This document shows, piece after piece, positions 44,925 through 53,063 of a stretch of 64,000 nucleotides of DNA (the stretch's first letter is position 1; the number at the start of each line of letters is the position of its first letter). Made by a program: the position numbers and the translations under genes. The stretch is taken from contig NZ_CP011514.1 in NCBI RefSeq assembly GCF_001653795.1, positions 2,746,279 through 2,810,278 on the forward strand. Direction: 5' to 3'. Origin of the DNA: Mitsuaria sp. 7 (GTDB taxonomy: Bacteria; Pseudomonadota; Gammaproteobacteria; Burkholderiales; Burkholderiaceae_C). The notes under the pieces were generated by a model. It saw nothing but the letters and a program-made list of their open reading frames with translations, was not told the DNA's origin and did no database searches.

Positions 44925-45812
44925 TTATTGCCCCGTCGCCGCCGGCTTCAGCGCCTGCGCCCACAACGCCGCCGCGCGCGCCGTGCCGTCCACCGTGAAG
45001 TGGCAGCCGTTGCGCAGCGGCTGGCCGAGCGTGTCCGTGTCCGGCCCCGCGCGGAAGCCGCTGTCGGGAATGACGAGCAGCTCGCGCACGGCCTCGCGCA
45101 CCTGGCCGCCGTCGTGCGGCGGGCAGTAGGTCGACCGCGCGATCCACCACGGCGCGTCGACGCCCCGCAGGGCCACGCCGGCGCGCAAGGCCGCGAGCGC
45201 GTCGCGGTAGTCGGCCATCGCCGTGCGGTCGCGCGCGTCGGCTTCGCCCTGCTGCCACAGCACCGCGGCCACCGGCCAGCGCGTGCCCTTGATGCGGTCC
45301 ATCTGCGTCTGCCAGTAGCTGCGCAGCGCGCTGTCGGGATCGGTCCATTCGGCGATCGTGCTGCGGTCCACCGCCACCACCGCCCACACGATCGGGTGCC
45401 CCTGCCAGCGTCCGCCCAATGCCTGGTTCACCGCAGGCCAGAGGCTGCCGCCCGTGCCGGTGGCACCCGGCACCGGCGAGCTCGCCAGACCGCATCCGCC
45501 CAGGTGCAGCACCGGCATCGGCGGCACCGGCGCGGCGGCCGGCGGGATCGGATCGGCGTGGTTGGCCGCGTTGGACTGCCCCATCACGACGATCACCACG
45601 GGCTGTTCGTTCTTGAACACCGTGCCGCAGTCGGGCGCCGTCACCGGCATGTCGTGGATGGCGGTGATCCGCTGCGCGAGGTCATCCGCGGGGGTCGACG
45701 CCTTGCCGTTGCGCAGCATCGCCACGCCCGCCGCGATCATGCCGCCGCAGGACAGCAGCGCCACCGCGACGATCGCCAGCGGGATCAGGGGATTCTTCCG
45801 TTCTTCGGTCAT
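44925..45812 (-). CDS. Sialate O-acetylesterase-type (SASA) carbohydrate esterase
   Basis: This 295-residue protein has an N-terminal membrane anchor or signal helix (PLIPLAIVAVALLSCGGMIAAGVAML). An SGNH/SASA hydrolase domain follows, with the nucleophile motif VVIVVMGQSNAANHAD (Ser80) and the LWQQGEADA block. The catalytic His would be in the C-terminal CHFTVDG. It lies 51 nt after the acyltransferase gene. An O-acetyl transferase and an O-acetyl esterase side by side suggest that acyl groups on the exopolysaccharide are added and removed. Location is probably periplasmic. No clear ribosome site precedes the ATG. Confidence 0.82.
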   Translation of the reverse strand: MTEERKNPLIPLAIVAVALLSCGGMIAAGVAMLRNGKASTPADDLAQRITAIHDMPVTAPDCGTVFKNEQPVVIVVMGQSNAANHADPIPPAAAPVPPMPVLHLGGCGLASSPVPGATGTGGSLWPAVNQALGGRWQGHPIVWAVVAVDRSTIAEWTDPDSALRSYWQTQMDRIKGTRWPVAAVLWQQGEADARDRTAMADYRDALAALRAGVALRGVDAPWWIARSTYCPPHDGGQVREAVRELLVIPDSGFRAGPDTDTLGQPLRNGCHFTVDGTARAAALWAQALKPAATGQ

Positions 45813-45863
45813 CAGGGAGCGTCGTCAACAGCAGGGGAAGCGCGCATTGTCTCCGCCCCGCGA

Positions 45864-46898
45864 TCAGCCTCCGGCTGGTGCTGCCTTCGACGCGGGCGAA
45901 CGCGCGCGATAGCGGTCGCGGAGCCAGCGCATCCCCGGCTGTTCCACCCAGGTCGTCAGGCCGTGCGCCAGCGCCGCCGACAGGGCCATCGTCAGCGCGA
46001 TGGCGACGTGCACCTCCACGCCCCAGGCCTCGAACCGGCGCAGCACGGCCCAGCCGATGTTCTCGTGCAGCAGGTACAGCGTGTACGAGATCGCCCCCAG
46101 CCACAGCAGCACCGGATGCTCCAGCCAGGTCCAGCGTCCGCGCGCCGCGCCGAAGAGGACCGCATAGAACACCGCCGCGAGGGCCGCGAGGCCCCAGTCC
46201 TCGACGAGCCCGATCACCAGCATCGCGGCCGCCGCCAACGCCCAGTCCCAGGCGGACGCGCTGTCCTTGCGGCTCAACCGGTAGACCGTGACGCCGAGCG
46301 CGAACCAGCAGATGTAGGGCAGCAGCAGCCAGCGCTGGCCCATCCACGGCAGGTCGACGCCCCAGAAGCTCTTCGCCGCCGCATAGACCAGCCGCAGCGC
46401 CAGGCACGCGAAGAGGAAGTTCCGCAGCCCCGCCGCGCCGCCGAAGCGGAAGCTCAACAGCGCCCAGGCATAGAACAGCAGCTCCACTTCCAGCGTCCAG
46501 TACACGCCGTCGACATGCGCCACGCCGAAGAAGCCCTGCACCATCGTCACGTTGACCAGCAGCACGTCCCAGCCCACCGTCTTGCCGGGCAGGCCGATCG
46601 CGTGGGTCAGCGCGAAGGTCAGCAGGATCGCGCCCCAGTACGCCGGGTAGAGCCGGCTGAAGCGCGAGACGACGAAGTCCATCGGTCGCGCGGTCCGCTC
46701 CAGCGTCATGAAGATGACGAAGCCGCTGATCATGAAGAACAGGTTGACGCCGAGGTACCCGTACGGGAACGAAACCGCCGGCGGCTGCGCGTGACCGAAG
46801 AGCTGGTCGTAGCGCGTCGTGTAGTGGAACAGCACCACCGCCAGCGCCGCGACGCCGCGCAGGGCATCGAGCTGCGCCAGGCGCGGGGCGGAGCTCAC
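45864..46898 (-). CDS. Acyltransferase family 3 membrane protein (OafA/YrhL-like)
   Basis: This 344-residue integral membrane protein has about ten helices and the Acyl_transf_3 signatures LDALRGVAALAVVLFHY, GYLGVNLFFMISGFVIF, RLYPAYW and YWTLEVELLFY. These enzymes move acetyl or other short acyl groups onto cell-surface sugars across the inner membrane. The start is GTG at 46898 with GGAGG 7 bases upstream. It overlaps the decarboxylase stop by 4 nt (GTGA), so the genes are coupled. A much longer open frame upstream is out of register with that gene and is rejected. Confidence 0.9.
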   Translation of the reverse strand: MSSAPRLAQLDALRGVAALAVVLFHYTTRYDQLFGHAQPPAVSFPYGYLGVNLFFMISGFVIFMTLERTARPMDFVVSRFSRLYPAYWGAILLTFALTHAIGLPGKTVGWDVLLVNVTMVQGFFGVAHVDGVYWTLEVELLFYAWALLSFRFGGAAGLRNFLFACLALRLVYAAAKSFWGVDLPWMGQRWLLLPYICWFALGVTVYRLSRKDSASAWDWALAAAAMLVIGLVEDWGLAALAAVFYAVLFGAARGRWTWLEHPVLLWLGAISYTLYLLHENIGWAVLRRFEAWGVEVHVAIALTMALSAALAHGLTTWVEQPGMRWLRDRYRARSPASKAAPAGG

Positions 46899-48166
46899 AC
46901 CAGGACCTCCGCGGCCCCCGGATGGCTCAGGAAGCCCTGCGGGCTGGCCGTGATGCCATAGGCGCCGGACTGGAAGACGACCACCAGATCGCCCGGCTCC
47001 GCGTGCGACAGCGTCATGCGCTCGCCCAGCAGGTCCAGCGGCGTGCACAGCGGCCCGACCACGGACACGCCCGCCTCCGGCTCGCCGCCGATGCGGTTGC
47101 CGATCGCGACCGGGTAGTTCTTGCGGATCACCTGGCCGAAGTTGCCCGAGGCCGCCAGGTGGTGGTGCAGACCGCCGTCGGTCACGAGAAAGACCTGACC
47201 CCGCGAGACCTTGCGGTCCACGACGCGGCACACGTAGACGCCGGCTTCGCCGACCAGGTAGCGGCCGAGCTCCACGACCAGCTTGGCCTGCGGCAGCTCG
47301 ACCGCGGCGCGCTCGATCAGCGCGGCGAGGTTGGCGCCGATGGTGGTCAGATCCAGGCTTTGCTCGCCGGGGAAGTACGGGATGCCGAAGCCGCCGCCGA
47401 GGTTGAGCACCTTCACCGGCGCCGGCGCGTCCTTGGCCAGGCGCAGCGCGAGCTCGAAGCTCTTGAGCTGCGCCTCGACGATCGCTTCCGGCTTCAGGTT
47501 CTGCGAGCCGGCGAAGAGGTGGAAGCCCTCGAAACCGAGACCCGCCTCGCCGATGCGCGCCAGCAGTTCCGGCACCTGCTCGGCGTCGACGCCGAACTGC
47601 TTGGGACCGCCGCCCATCTTCATGCCCGAGGACTTCAGCTCGAAGTCCGGATTGACGCGCACCGCGACGCGCGCCGCGTAGCCGGTCTCCGCGCACAGCG
47701 TGCGCAGCAGTTCGACCTCGCGGAAGGATTCGAGGTTGATCAGGATGCCGGCGGCCAGCGCCTGCTTGAGCTCCAGCACGCTCTTGCCGGGACCGGCGAA
47801 GCTGATCTCGCGCGGATCGGCGCCGGCGTCCAGCGCGACCTGCAGCTCGCCGGCCGAAGCGACGTCGATGCCGTCCACCAGCGTCGCGAGATGCGCGACC
47901 AGCGCCGGCATCGGGTTGGCCTTCATCGCGAAGTGCAGCTCCAGCTTCGCGGGCATCGCGGCGCGGAGTTCCTCGACACGCCGCGTCAGCAGCGCGCGGT
48001 CATACGCGTAGAACGGCGTGCGGCCCACGCGGTCCGCGAGCCGCGTCAGCGGCTGGCCGCCGATCTGCAGCACGCCGTCGCGCGCGACGAACTGGTCCAT
48101 GGGCGCATGTTGCGGCGCGGCCTTGGCGGGCGCGGCGGCGGGCGTCTTGATGTCGTCGTTGCTCAC
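46895..48166 (-). CDS. PLP-dependent decarboxylase, exosortase A system-associated
   Basis: The 423-residue product has the fold-type III PLP decarboxylase fold of the diaminopimelate decarboxylase family. The PLP Lys is at 82 (HFAMKANP), with HLFAGSQNL and the phosphate-binding GGGFGIPYF. The C-terminal PLCTPLDLLG and GAYGITAS segments complete the active site. This subfamily occurs with XrtA loci. Its closest functional analogy is BtrK of butirosin biosynthesis, which decarboxylates an aminoacyl group held on a carrier protein. Here an acyl-CoA ligase gene lies 75 nt upstream and a carrier-protein gene is divergent. I infer that it decarboxylates a carrier-bound amino acid for polysaccharide decoration, but free amino acids remain possible. 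Confidence 0.9.
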   Translation of the reverse strand: MSNDDIKTPAAAPAKAAPQHAPMDQFVARDGVLQIGGQPLTRLADRVGRTPFYAYDRALLTRRVEELRAAMPAKLELHFAMKANPMPALVAHLATLVDGIDVASAGELQVALDAGADPREISFAGPGKSVLELKQALAAGILINLESFREVELLRTLCAETGYAARVAVRVNPDFELKSSGMKMGGGPKQFGVDAEQVPELLARIGEAGLGFEGFHLFAGSQNLKPEAIVEAQLKSFELALRLAKDAPAPVKVLNLGGGFGIPYFPGEQSLDLTTIGANLAALIERAAVELPQAKLVVELGRYLVGEAGVYVCRVVDRKVSRGQVFLVTDGGLHHHLAASGNFGQVIRKNYPVAIGNRIGGEPEAGVSVVGPLCTPLDLLGERMTLSHAEPGDLVVVFQSGAYGITASPQGFLSHPGAAEVLV

Positions 48167-48241
48167 GGAGTCTTTACCAGTTCGTCTGCAGGGTCGCCGG
48201 GCGGGTCGTCGGCAAGGTGGTCAGCGGGTTCGCGAGCAGGA

Positions 48242-49846
48242 TCACTGCGCTTCCTGCTTCGCCACCCACTCGGTGCTCAGCAGCTTGCGATCGATCTTGC
48301 CGTTGGGGTTGCGCGGCAGCGGGCCGGCCTTCTCCTCGATGCCGGCGGGAATCATGTACGCCGGCATGCGGGCCTTGCACAGCGCCAGCAGCGCGGCGCT
48401 GTCCAGCGCGTCGGCGCCGGCCGGCGGCGTCGCGATCACCTGGATGGTCTGGCCCAGCGTCGCGTGGTCCACGCCGAAGGCCACGCATTCGCCGACCAGC
48501 TGCGTCGCGTACAGGATCTCCTCGACTTCGGTCGGGCTCACGCGATAGCCGGAGGTCTTGATCATCTCGTCGCGGCGGCCGATGAAGTAGAGGAACCCTT
48601 CAGCGTCCCTGCGCACGTTGTCGCCGGAGAACACCGCGTACTCGGGCAGTTGAAGCCCGGCCTCGCGGCCCGCCACGCCGGGCGGCAGCAGCTTGTAGCG
48701 CTCGGCCGTCTTCTCGGCGTCGTTCCAGTAGCCCAGGCCGACCAGCGCGCCGCGGTGCACCAGCTCGCCCGGCTCATCGGGCGCGCAGGGCGTGCCGTCC
48801 TCGCGCAGCACCAGGATCTCGGCGTTGGGGATCGCCTTGCCGATCGAATCGGGCCGGCGGTCGACCTCCTCCGGCGGCAGGTAGGTCGAGCGGAAGGCCT
48901 CCGTCAGGCCGTACATCAGGAAAGGCTGCGCCGACGGCACGCGCTGGCGCAGCAGGTTCAGCGTCTCGCGCGGCATGCGCCCGCCGGTGTTGGCGAAGTA
49001 GCGCAGTTGAGCGTCGATGGCCGCCGGCCATTCCAGTTGCGCCAGCTGGATGTACAGCGGCGGCACCGCCGTCAGGCCGGTGATGCGATCGCGCTCCAGC
49101 GCCTTGAGCACGTCGCGCGGCATCAGGTAGTTGAGCAGCGACACCGACGCGCCCGCATGGAAGGCCGTCGTCAGCTGGCTGAAGCCGGCATCGAAGGACA
49201 GCGGCAGCGCGGCGAGCAGGCGGTCCTCGGGACGGTTGCCGAGGTAGCTCGCGACGCTCTTCGCCCCGGCCACCATGTTGCGGTGCGACAGCACCACGCC
49301 CTTGGGCCGGCCCGTGGAGCCGGAGGTGTAGAGGATGGCCACCATGTCGGTGTCGATGACGCGGTGCGCGGTCTGCGCCGGTGCGTCCAGCAGGTCGCTG
49401 TAGCGGACCCAGCCGTCGGGTGCCGCGTCGGGAGCGGGATCGACCACCACGACGTGCCGCACTGAGGGGCACTCCGCCAGCACGGTCCGCAGCGACGCGA
49501 AACGGTCACGAGAGGTGATCAGCACGCGAACATCGCAGTCGCGCACGATGAAGCCGACCTGCTCGGGCTTGAGGATGGGGTTGACCGGCACGAACACGCC
49601 GCCCGCGGCCGGCGCGGCGAAACTGGCGACCACCGTCTCCAGCCGCTTGTCCAGGTAGATGCCGACGCGCTCCGCCCGCTGCAGGCCCAGCGACAGCAGG
49701 CCGTTGGCCAGCGCGCGCACCTGCGCGGCCAGTTCGGCGTAGTCCAGCGCGCGGGCGCCGTCGCGCAGCGCCGGGGCCGCCGGATCACGCTCGGCGCTGT
49801 GCCAGATCAGGTGCGGAAGCAGGTGGCTGTCGATGGCGGCGGTCAT
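48242..49846 (-). CDS. Acyl-CoA/acyl-ACP ligase (AMP-forming), exosortase A system-associated
   Basis: This 534-residue ANL-family enzyme has P-loop AILYTSGSTGRPKGVVLSH, the A5 region FLMYGLTEAFRSTYLPPEE and FSGDNVRRDAEGFLYFIGRRDEMIKTSGYRVSP. The terminal catalytic Lys is in NPNGKIDRKLL. XrtA loci typically carry this ligase beside the PLP decarboxylase and an acyl carrier protein. It probably loads an amino or carboxylic acid onto that carrier. ATG at 49846 is chosen over an in-frame TTG one codon earlier. It diverges from the carrier-protein gene across 129 bp, which must hold both promoters; I saw no convincing sigma-54 element there. Confidence 0.9.
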   Translation of the reverse strand: MTAAIDSHLLPHLIWHSAERDPAAPALRDGARALDYAELAAQVRALANGLLSLGLQRAERVGIYLDKRLETVVASFAAPAAGGVFVPVNPILKPEQVGFIVRDCDVRVLITSRDRFASLRTVLAECPSVRHVVVVDPAPDAAPDGWVRYSDLLDAPAQTAHRVIDTDMVAILYTSGSTGRPKGVVLSHRNMVAGAKSVASYLGNRPEDRLLAALPLSFDAGFSQLTTAFHAGASVSLLNYLMPRDVLKALERDRITGLTAVPPLYIQLAQLEWPAAIDAQLRYFANTGGRMPRETLNLLRQRVPSAQPFLMYGLTEAFRSTYLPPEEVDRRPDSIGKAIPNAEILVLREDGTPCAPDEPGELVHRGALVGLGYWNDAEKTAERYKLLPPGVAGREAGLQLPEYAVFSGDNVRRDAEGFLYFIGRRDEMIKTSGYRVSPTEVEEILYATQLVGECVAFGVDHATLGQTIQVIATPPAGADALDSAALLALCKARMPAYMIPAGIEEKAGPLPRNPNGKIDRKLLSTEWVAKQEAQ

Positions 49847-49975
49847 CAAAAAAGTATCTCACGCGGCCCCCTGGCAATCCTGCACGAAGCCCGGCGGATC
49901 CCTCCGGATCCCCTTGGGATGAGGGGGCGCCCCAGGGGTTCCCCCAGAGGGCGACAGTTAAGATCCTCCCCGACC

Positions 49976-50227
49976 ATGAACAGCCAACAACACCTGCTCG
50001 CCATCCTCGACGACGTCCTCAGCCTGGAAGGCCGCGCCAAGGACTTCACCGTCGACACCGCGCTGCTGGGCGCGATCCCGGAGCTCGACTCCATGGCGGT
50101 CGTCAGCCTGATCACCGCGCTCGAGGAACAGTTCGGCATCGTCGTCGACGACGACGAGATCGACGGCGCCACCTTCGCCACCGTCGGCGCGCTGCTCGAC
50201 TTCGTGAACGGCAAGCTCGCCGCCTGA
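49976..50227 (+). CDS. Acyl carrier protein, exosortase A system-associated
   Basis: This 83-residue carrier protein has the phosphopantetheine attachment Ser39 in PELDSMAVVSLITALEEQFGI, the DSx motif of carrier domains. An acidic third helix (DDDEIDGATFATVGALLDFV) follows. It opens the plus-strand arm of the exopolysaccharide locus and is divergent from the AMP-ligase that presumably charges it. The GATCCTCC stretch upstream gives no clear ribosome site, but the start fits the family. It is not a fatty-acid-synthesis ACP, which would have the usual GADSLD motif and fab neighbours. Confidence 0.9.
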   Translation: MNSQQHLLAILDDVLSLEGRAKDFTVDTALLGAIPELDSMAVVSLITALEEQFGIVVDDDEIDGATFATVGALLDFVNGKLAA

Positions 50228-50267
50228 CGGCGCCCGGGCCGCCACGATCGCCGCGCCACCTCCGCTC

Positions 50268-51218
50268 ATGGCCGCCGCCACGACGCCTCCCCCCTCATCC
50301 ACGCCGTTCTTCCTGGATGACGGCGTCGGCGGACAGCGGCTGTGCGTCCACTATCCCGCCGGGGTGCCGGCGGCTTCCGCCACGTCGGCCGCCGCATCGA
50401 CCGCCGCGGTCTCCACCGCGCCTCCTCGCGGCCAGATCCTGCTCCTGCCGCCCTTCGCGGAGGAGATGAACAAGTCCCGCCGCATGACCGCCCTCGCCGC
50501 GCGTGCGTTCGCCGCCGCCGGTTTCGAGGTGCTGACGATGGACCTGCTCGGCTGCGGCGACAGCAGCGGCGACTTCGGCGACGCCTCCTGGGCGCGCTGG
50601 CAGGACGACGTGCGTCTGGCGGCCGATTGGCTGGACGCCCGCGCCCTGCCCGGCCCGGACGGCGTGAAGGCGCCGTTCTGGCTGTGGGGCCTGCGTGCCG
50701 GCGCGCTGCTCGCGCCCGCGGCCTTCGAGACACTGAATGACCGGCCGCTGCATCTGCTGCTCTGGCAACCGATGACGGCCGGCAAGCTCCAGCTCCAACA
50801 ATTCATGCGCCTGCGTGTCGCGGCCGATCTCATCGGCGGCCAGGCCAAGGGTGCCGTCCAGGCCATGCGCGACCAGCTCGCGCGCGGCGAAGCCGTGGAG
50901 ATCGCCGGCTACCTGCTCGCGCCCGCACTGGCCGAAGGCCTGGAATCCGCCCAGCTGAAGCCGTCGGCGCGCGTGCGCCGCGTCGCGTGGCTGGAACTCT
51001 CGCCGCGCGAGGACGCGACGCTCACGCCCGCCGCGTCGATGGCCGTCGACGCGTGGACCGCGCAAGGCGTCGACGTGCGCGCCGCCGTCAGCCAGGGCCC
51101 GTCGTTCTGGGCCGCCACCGAGATCGAGGAAGCGCCGCGCCTGATCGAGGCCAGCCTCGCCGCGCTGACCGCAGGCGCCGACTTCGCGACCCGACCGGTC
51201 GAGGCGGTGACCGCATGA
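50268..51218 (+). CDS. Alpha/beta hydrolase 2, exosortase A system-associated
   Basis: This 316-residue alpha/beta-hydrolase-fold protein carries the XrtA hydrolase-2 marks: QILLLPPFAEEMNKSRRMTALAARAFAAAGFEVLTMDLLGCGDSSGDF and LWGLRAGALLA. The nucleophile-elbow position is Arg143 (GLRAG), so the usual Ser or Cys is absent and it is probably a pseudo-hydrolase or structural partner. Its stop overlaps the start of hydrolase 1 by 4 nt (ATGA). The constant pairing suggests a heteromeric complex acting on acyl or sugar intermediates of the exopolysaccharide. The N-terminal 60 residues are an Ala/Thr/Ser-rich variable region. Confidence 0.88.
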   Translation: MAAATTPPPSSTPFFLDDGVGGQRLCVHYPAGVPAASATSAAASTAAVSTAPPRGQILLLPPFAEEMNKSRRMTALAARAFAAAGFEVLTMDLLGCGDSSGDFGDASWARWQDDVRLAADWLDARALPGPDGVKAPFWLWGLRAGALLAPAAFETLNDRPLHLLLWQPMTAGKLQLQQFMRLRVAADLIGGQAKGAVQAMRDQLARGEAVEIAGYLLAPALAEGLESAQLKPSARVRRVAWLELSPREDATLTPAASMAVDAWTAQGVDVRAAVSQGPSFWAATEIEEAPRLIEASLAALTAGADFATRPVEAVTA

Positions 51219-52189
51219 ACGCGATGCCCACGCCCGCGCACCGCGACAGCGTGCTGCGCATCGACTGCGACGGCCAGGCGCTGGTCGGGCTGTTGAGCGA
51301 GCCGGTCGCGGCCGCTTACGCGGGCCCCTCGGCCTCCGCATCCGCATCCGCATCCGCAGCAGCAGCCGACGTCATGGCAAGACCTGCCCCCGACACCGGC
51401 GTGCTGCTGATCGTCGGCGGCCCGCAGTACCGCGTGGGCAGCCATCGCCAGTTCACGTTGCTGGGCCGCGCGCTCGCCGGCGCCGGCGTGCCCTGCCTGC
51501 GGCTGGACTACCGCGGCATGGGCGATGCGCAAGGCGATCAGCGCGACTTCGAGCAGGTCGACGCCGACATCGCCGCCGCGATCGACGCCTGGCAGCGCGA
51601 ACACCCGTCGCTCAAGCGCGTGGTGCTCTGGGGCCTGTGCGACGCCGCGTCCGCCGCGCTGCTCTACGTGCACCGCCGCCGCGACCCGCGCGTCGCGGGC
51701 CTGTGCCTGGCCAATCCCTGGGTCCGCACCGCGACCAGCCTGGCCCGCGCGCAGGTCAAGCACTACTACCTCGACCGGCTGCGCCAGCCGGCGTTCTGGC
51801 GCAAGCTGCTGAGCGGCCGCGTGGGCCTGGGTGCCGTGCGCGAGCTGCTGGGCAAGCTCGCGACCAGCCGCGCGTCGGCCGCCTCGGAGCACTCTTCGCG
51901 CCCGGCCGGCCCCGCCGACACCCGCCACTACACCGAGCAGATGGCCGACGGCCTGCGCGCCTTCGGCGGTCCGGTGCTGCTGATCCTGTCGGGCGACGAC
52001 GTCTGCGCCAATGAATTCCTGGACCGCTGCCGCGACGGCGGCCCCGCCTGGCAGGGCTTGCTGAACCGGCCCGGCCTGCGCCGCGAGGACCTGCCCGACG
52101 CGGACCACACCTTCTCGACCGCCGCCTGGCGCGCCCACGTCGAACGGCTCACCGCCGCCTTCGTCCGCGGCGTGCCCGCCGCCACCTGA
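51215..52189 (+). CDS. Alpha/beta hydrolase 1, exosortase A system-associated
   Basis: This 324-residue alpha/beta hydrolase matches XrtA hydrolase 1: GVLLIVGGPQYRVGSHRQFTLLGRALAGAGVPCLRLDYRGMGDAQGD, then VVLWGLCDAASAALLYV. The elbow residue is Cys142 (GLCDA), as in dienelactone-hydrolase-like enzymes, so it is probably the catalytic member of the pair. The terminal His is likely in DADHTFSTAAWR. An Ala/Ser repeat insert (SASASASASAAAA) lies near residue 45. It may release or transfer carrier-bound acyl groups. Translation is coupled to hydrolase 2 by an ATGA overlap. Confidence 0.9.
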   Translation: MNAMPTPAHRDSVLRIDCDGQALVGLLSEPVAAAYAGPSASASASASAAAADVMARPAPDTGVLLIVGGPQYRVGSHRQFTLLGRALAGAGVPCLRLDYRGMGDAQGDQRDFEQVDADIAAAIDAWQREHPSLKRVVLWGLCDAASAALLYVHRRRDPRVAGLCLANPWVRTATSLARAQVKHYYLDRLRQPAFWRKLLSGRVGLGAVRELLGKLATSRASAASEHSSRPAGPADTRHYTEQMADGLRAFGGPVLLILSGDDVCANEFLDRCRDGGPAWQGLLNRPGLRREDLPDADHTFSTAAWRAHVERLTAAFVRGVPAAT

Positions 52190-52228
52190 CCGCCTGACCG
52201 GTACACCCGGCCCCACCGGAGCCCCGCC

Positions 52229-53029
52229 ATGTCCGTTCCCGCACTCCCCCGCGCCCGCTGGCGCACCCTCGCGCTGGCGCTGGCCGGCGCCGTCGCCGCC
52301 CACGCCGCCGTCGCGCAGGGGATCGGCTGCGGCGGACTGGCCAACAACTACGGTCCGTACGACTACCGCCATTACAAGGACATGCCGGAGATCGATCCGG
52401 TGACCAAGCAGATGTCGCCGCTGCAGATGGTCGAGGGCGCCCACTTCATCGACACCTGCGAGGCGCTGGTCAAGTGCAAGCGCGGCAGCATCGGCAGCGA
52501 CATCGACTACACGCTGCGCGCCTTCCCGAACCACCACCGTGCGCTGATCGCGATGATGCTTTACGGCGAGCGCACCAAGCGCGACCAGCCGCCCGAGGCG
52601 CTGTTCACCGTCGACTGCTACTTCAAGCGCGCGCTGACCTGGAAGTCGGATGACATCATCGTGCGCCTGATCTACGCCGGGTTCCTGAACGGCAAGGGCA
52701 AGGCCGCCGCCGCCAAGGAGCAGCTGGAGGCCGCGAACAAGCTGGCCGCGGCCGGCGACAACCCGTTCTCGGTCTACAACGTCGGCATGGTCGCGATGGA
52801 CCTCAATGAAGTCGACGTGGCCGTCGACGCCGCGCGCCGCGCCTACGGCGCCGGCATGACGCACCCGATCCTGCGCCAGCGCCTGATGGCGATCAACCGC
52901 TGGCCCGCCGACATCCGGATGCCCGGCGAGGCCGCGTCGGCGCCGGAGGGGTCGCCCGCGCCGGGTCCCGCCGGCTCGGCCGCCTCCGCCTCCGCCCCGG
53001 AATCCGCGGCGCCGGCGACGGCCCGCTGA
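52229..53029 (+). CDS. Exported TPR-like protein of the exopolysaccharide locus
   Basis: The 266-residue product has a signal peptide (ending near AAVAQ-GI). Its mature start is Cys- and Tyr-rich (GCGGLANNYGPYDYRHYKDMPEIDPVTKQM). Helical repeat segments of TPR type follow (HFIDTCEALVKCKRG, LTWKSDDIIVRLIYAGFLNGKGKAAAAKEQLEAANKLAAAGDNPFSVYNVGMVAMDLN). A Pro/Ala/Ser-rich tail closes it. I do not know a named family. It is likely periplasmic and could scaffold polysaccharide or PEP-CTERM protein handling. It sits between hydrolase 1 and the aminotransferase, 39 nt and 34 nt away, in one operon. Confidence 0.78.
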   Translation: MSVPALPRARWRTLALALAGAVAAHAAVAQGIGCGGLANNYGPYDYRHYKDMPEIDPVTKQMSPLQMVEGAHFIDTCEALVKCKRGSIGSDIDYTLRAFPNHHRALIAMMLYGERTKRDQPPEALFTVDCYFKRALTWKSDDIIVRLIYAGFLNGKGKAAAAKEQLEAANKLAAAGDNPFSVYNVGMVAMDLNEVDVAVDAARRAYGAGMTHPILRQRLMAINRWPADIRMPGEAASAPEGSPAPGPAGSAASASAPESAAPATAR

Positions 53030-53063
53030 CCCGAAGGCCGCCGACTTGAGCCCGCCGCCCACC

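Noticed and set aside
49847..49975. A sigma-54 promoter between the ligase and ACP genes
   Set aside because: The best match, CTGGCAATCCTGCA, has only 7 nt between GG and GC and therefore fails the fixed -24/-12 spacing.
51340..51368. Short Ala/Ser codon repeats in hydrolase 1 as a phase-variation tract
   Set aside because: The hexamer-like GCATCC repeats are in frame and few; a change would not shift the frame unless the unit length were not a multiple of three.
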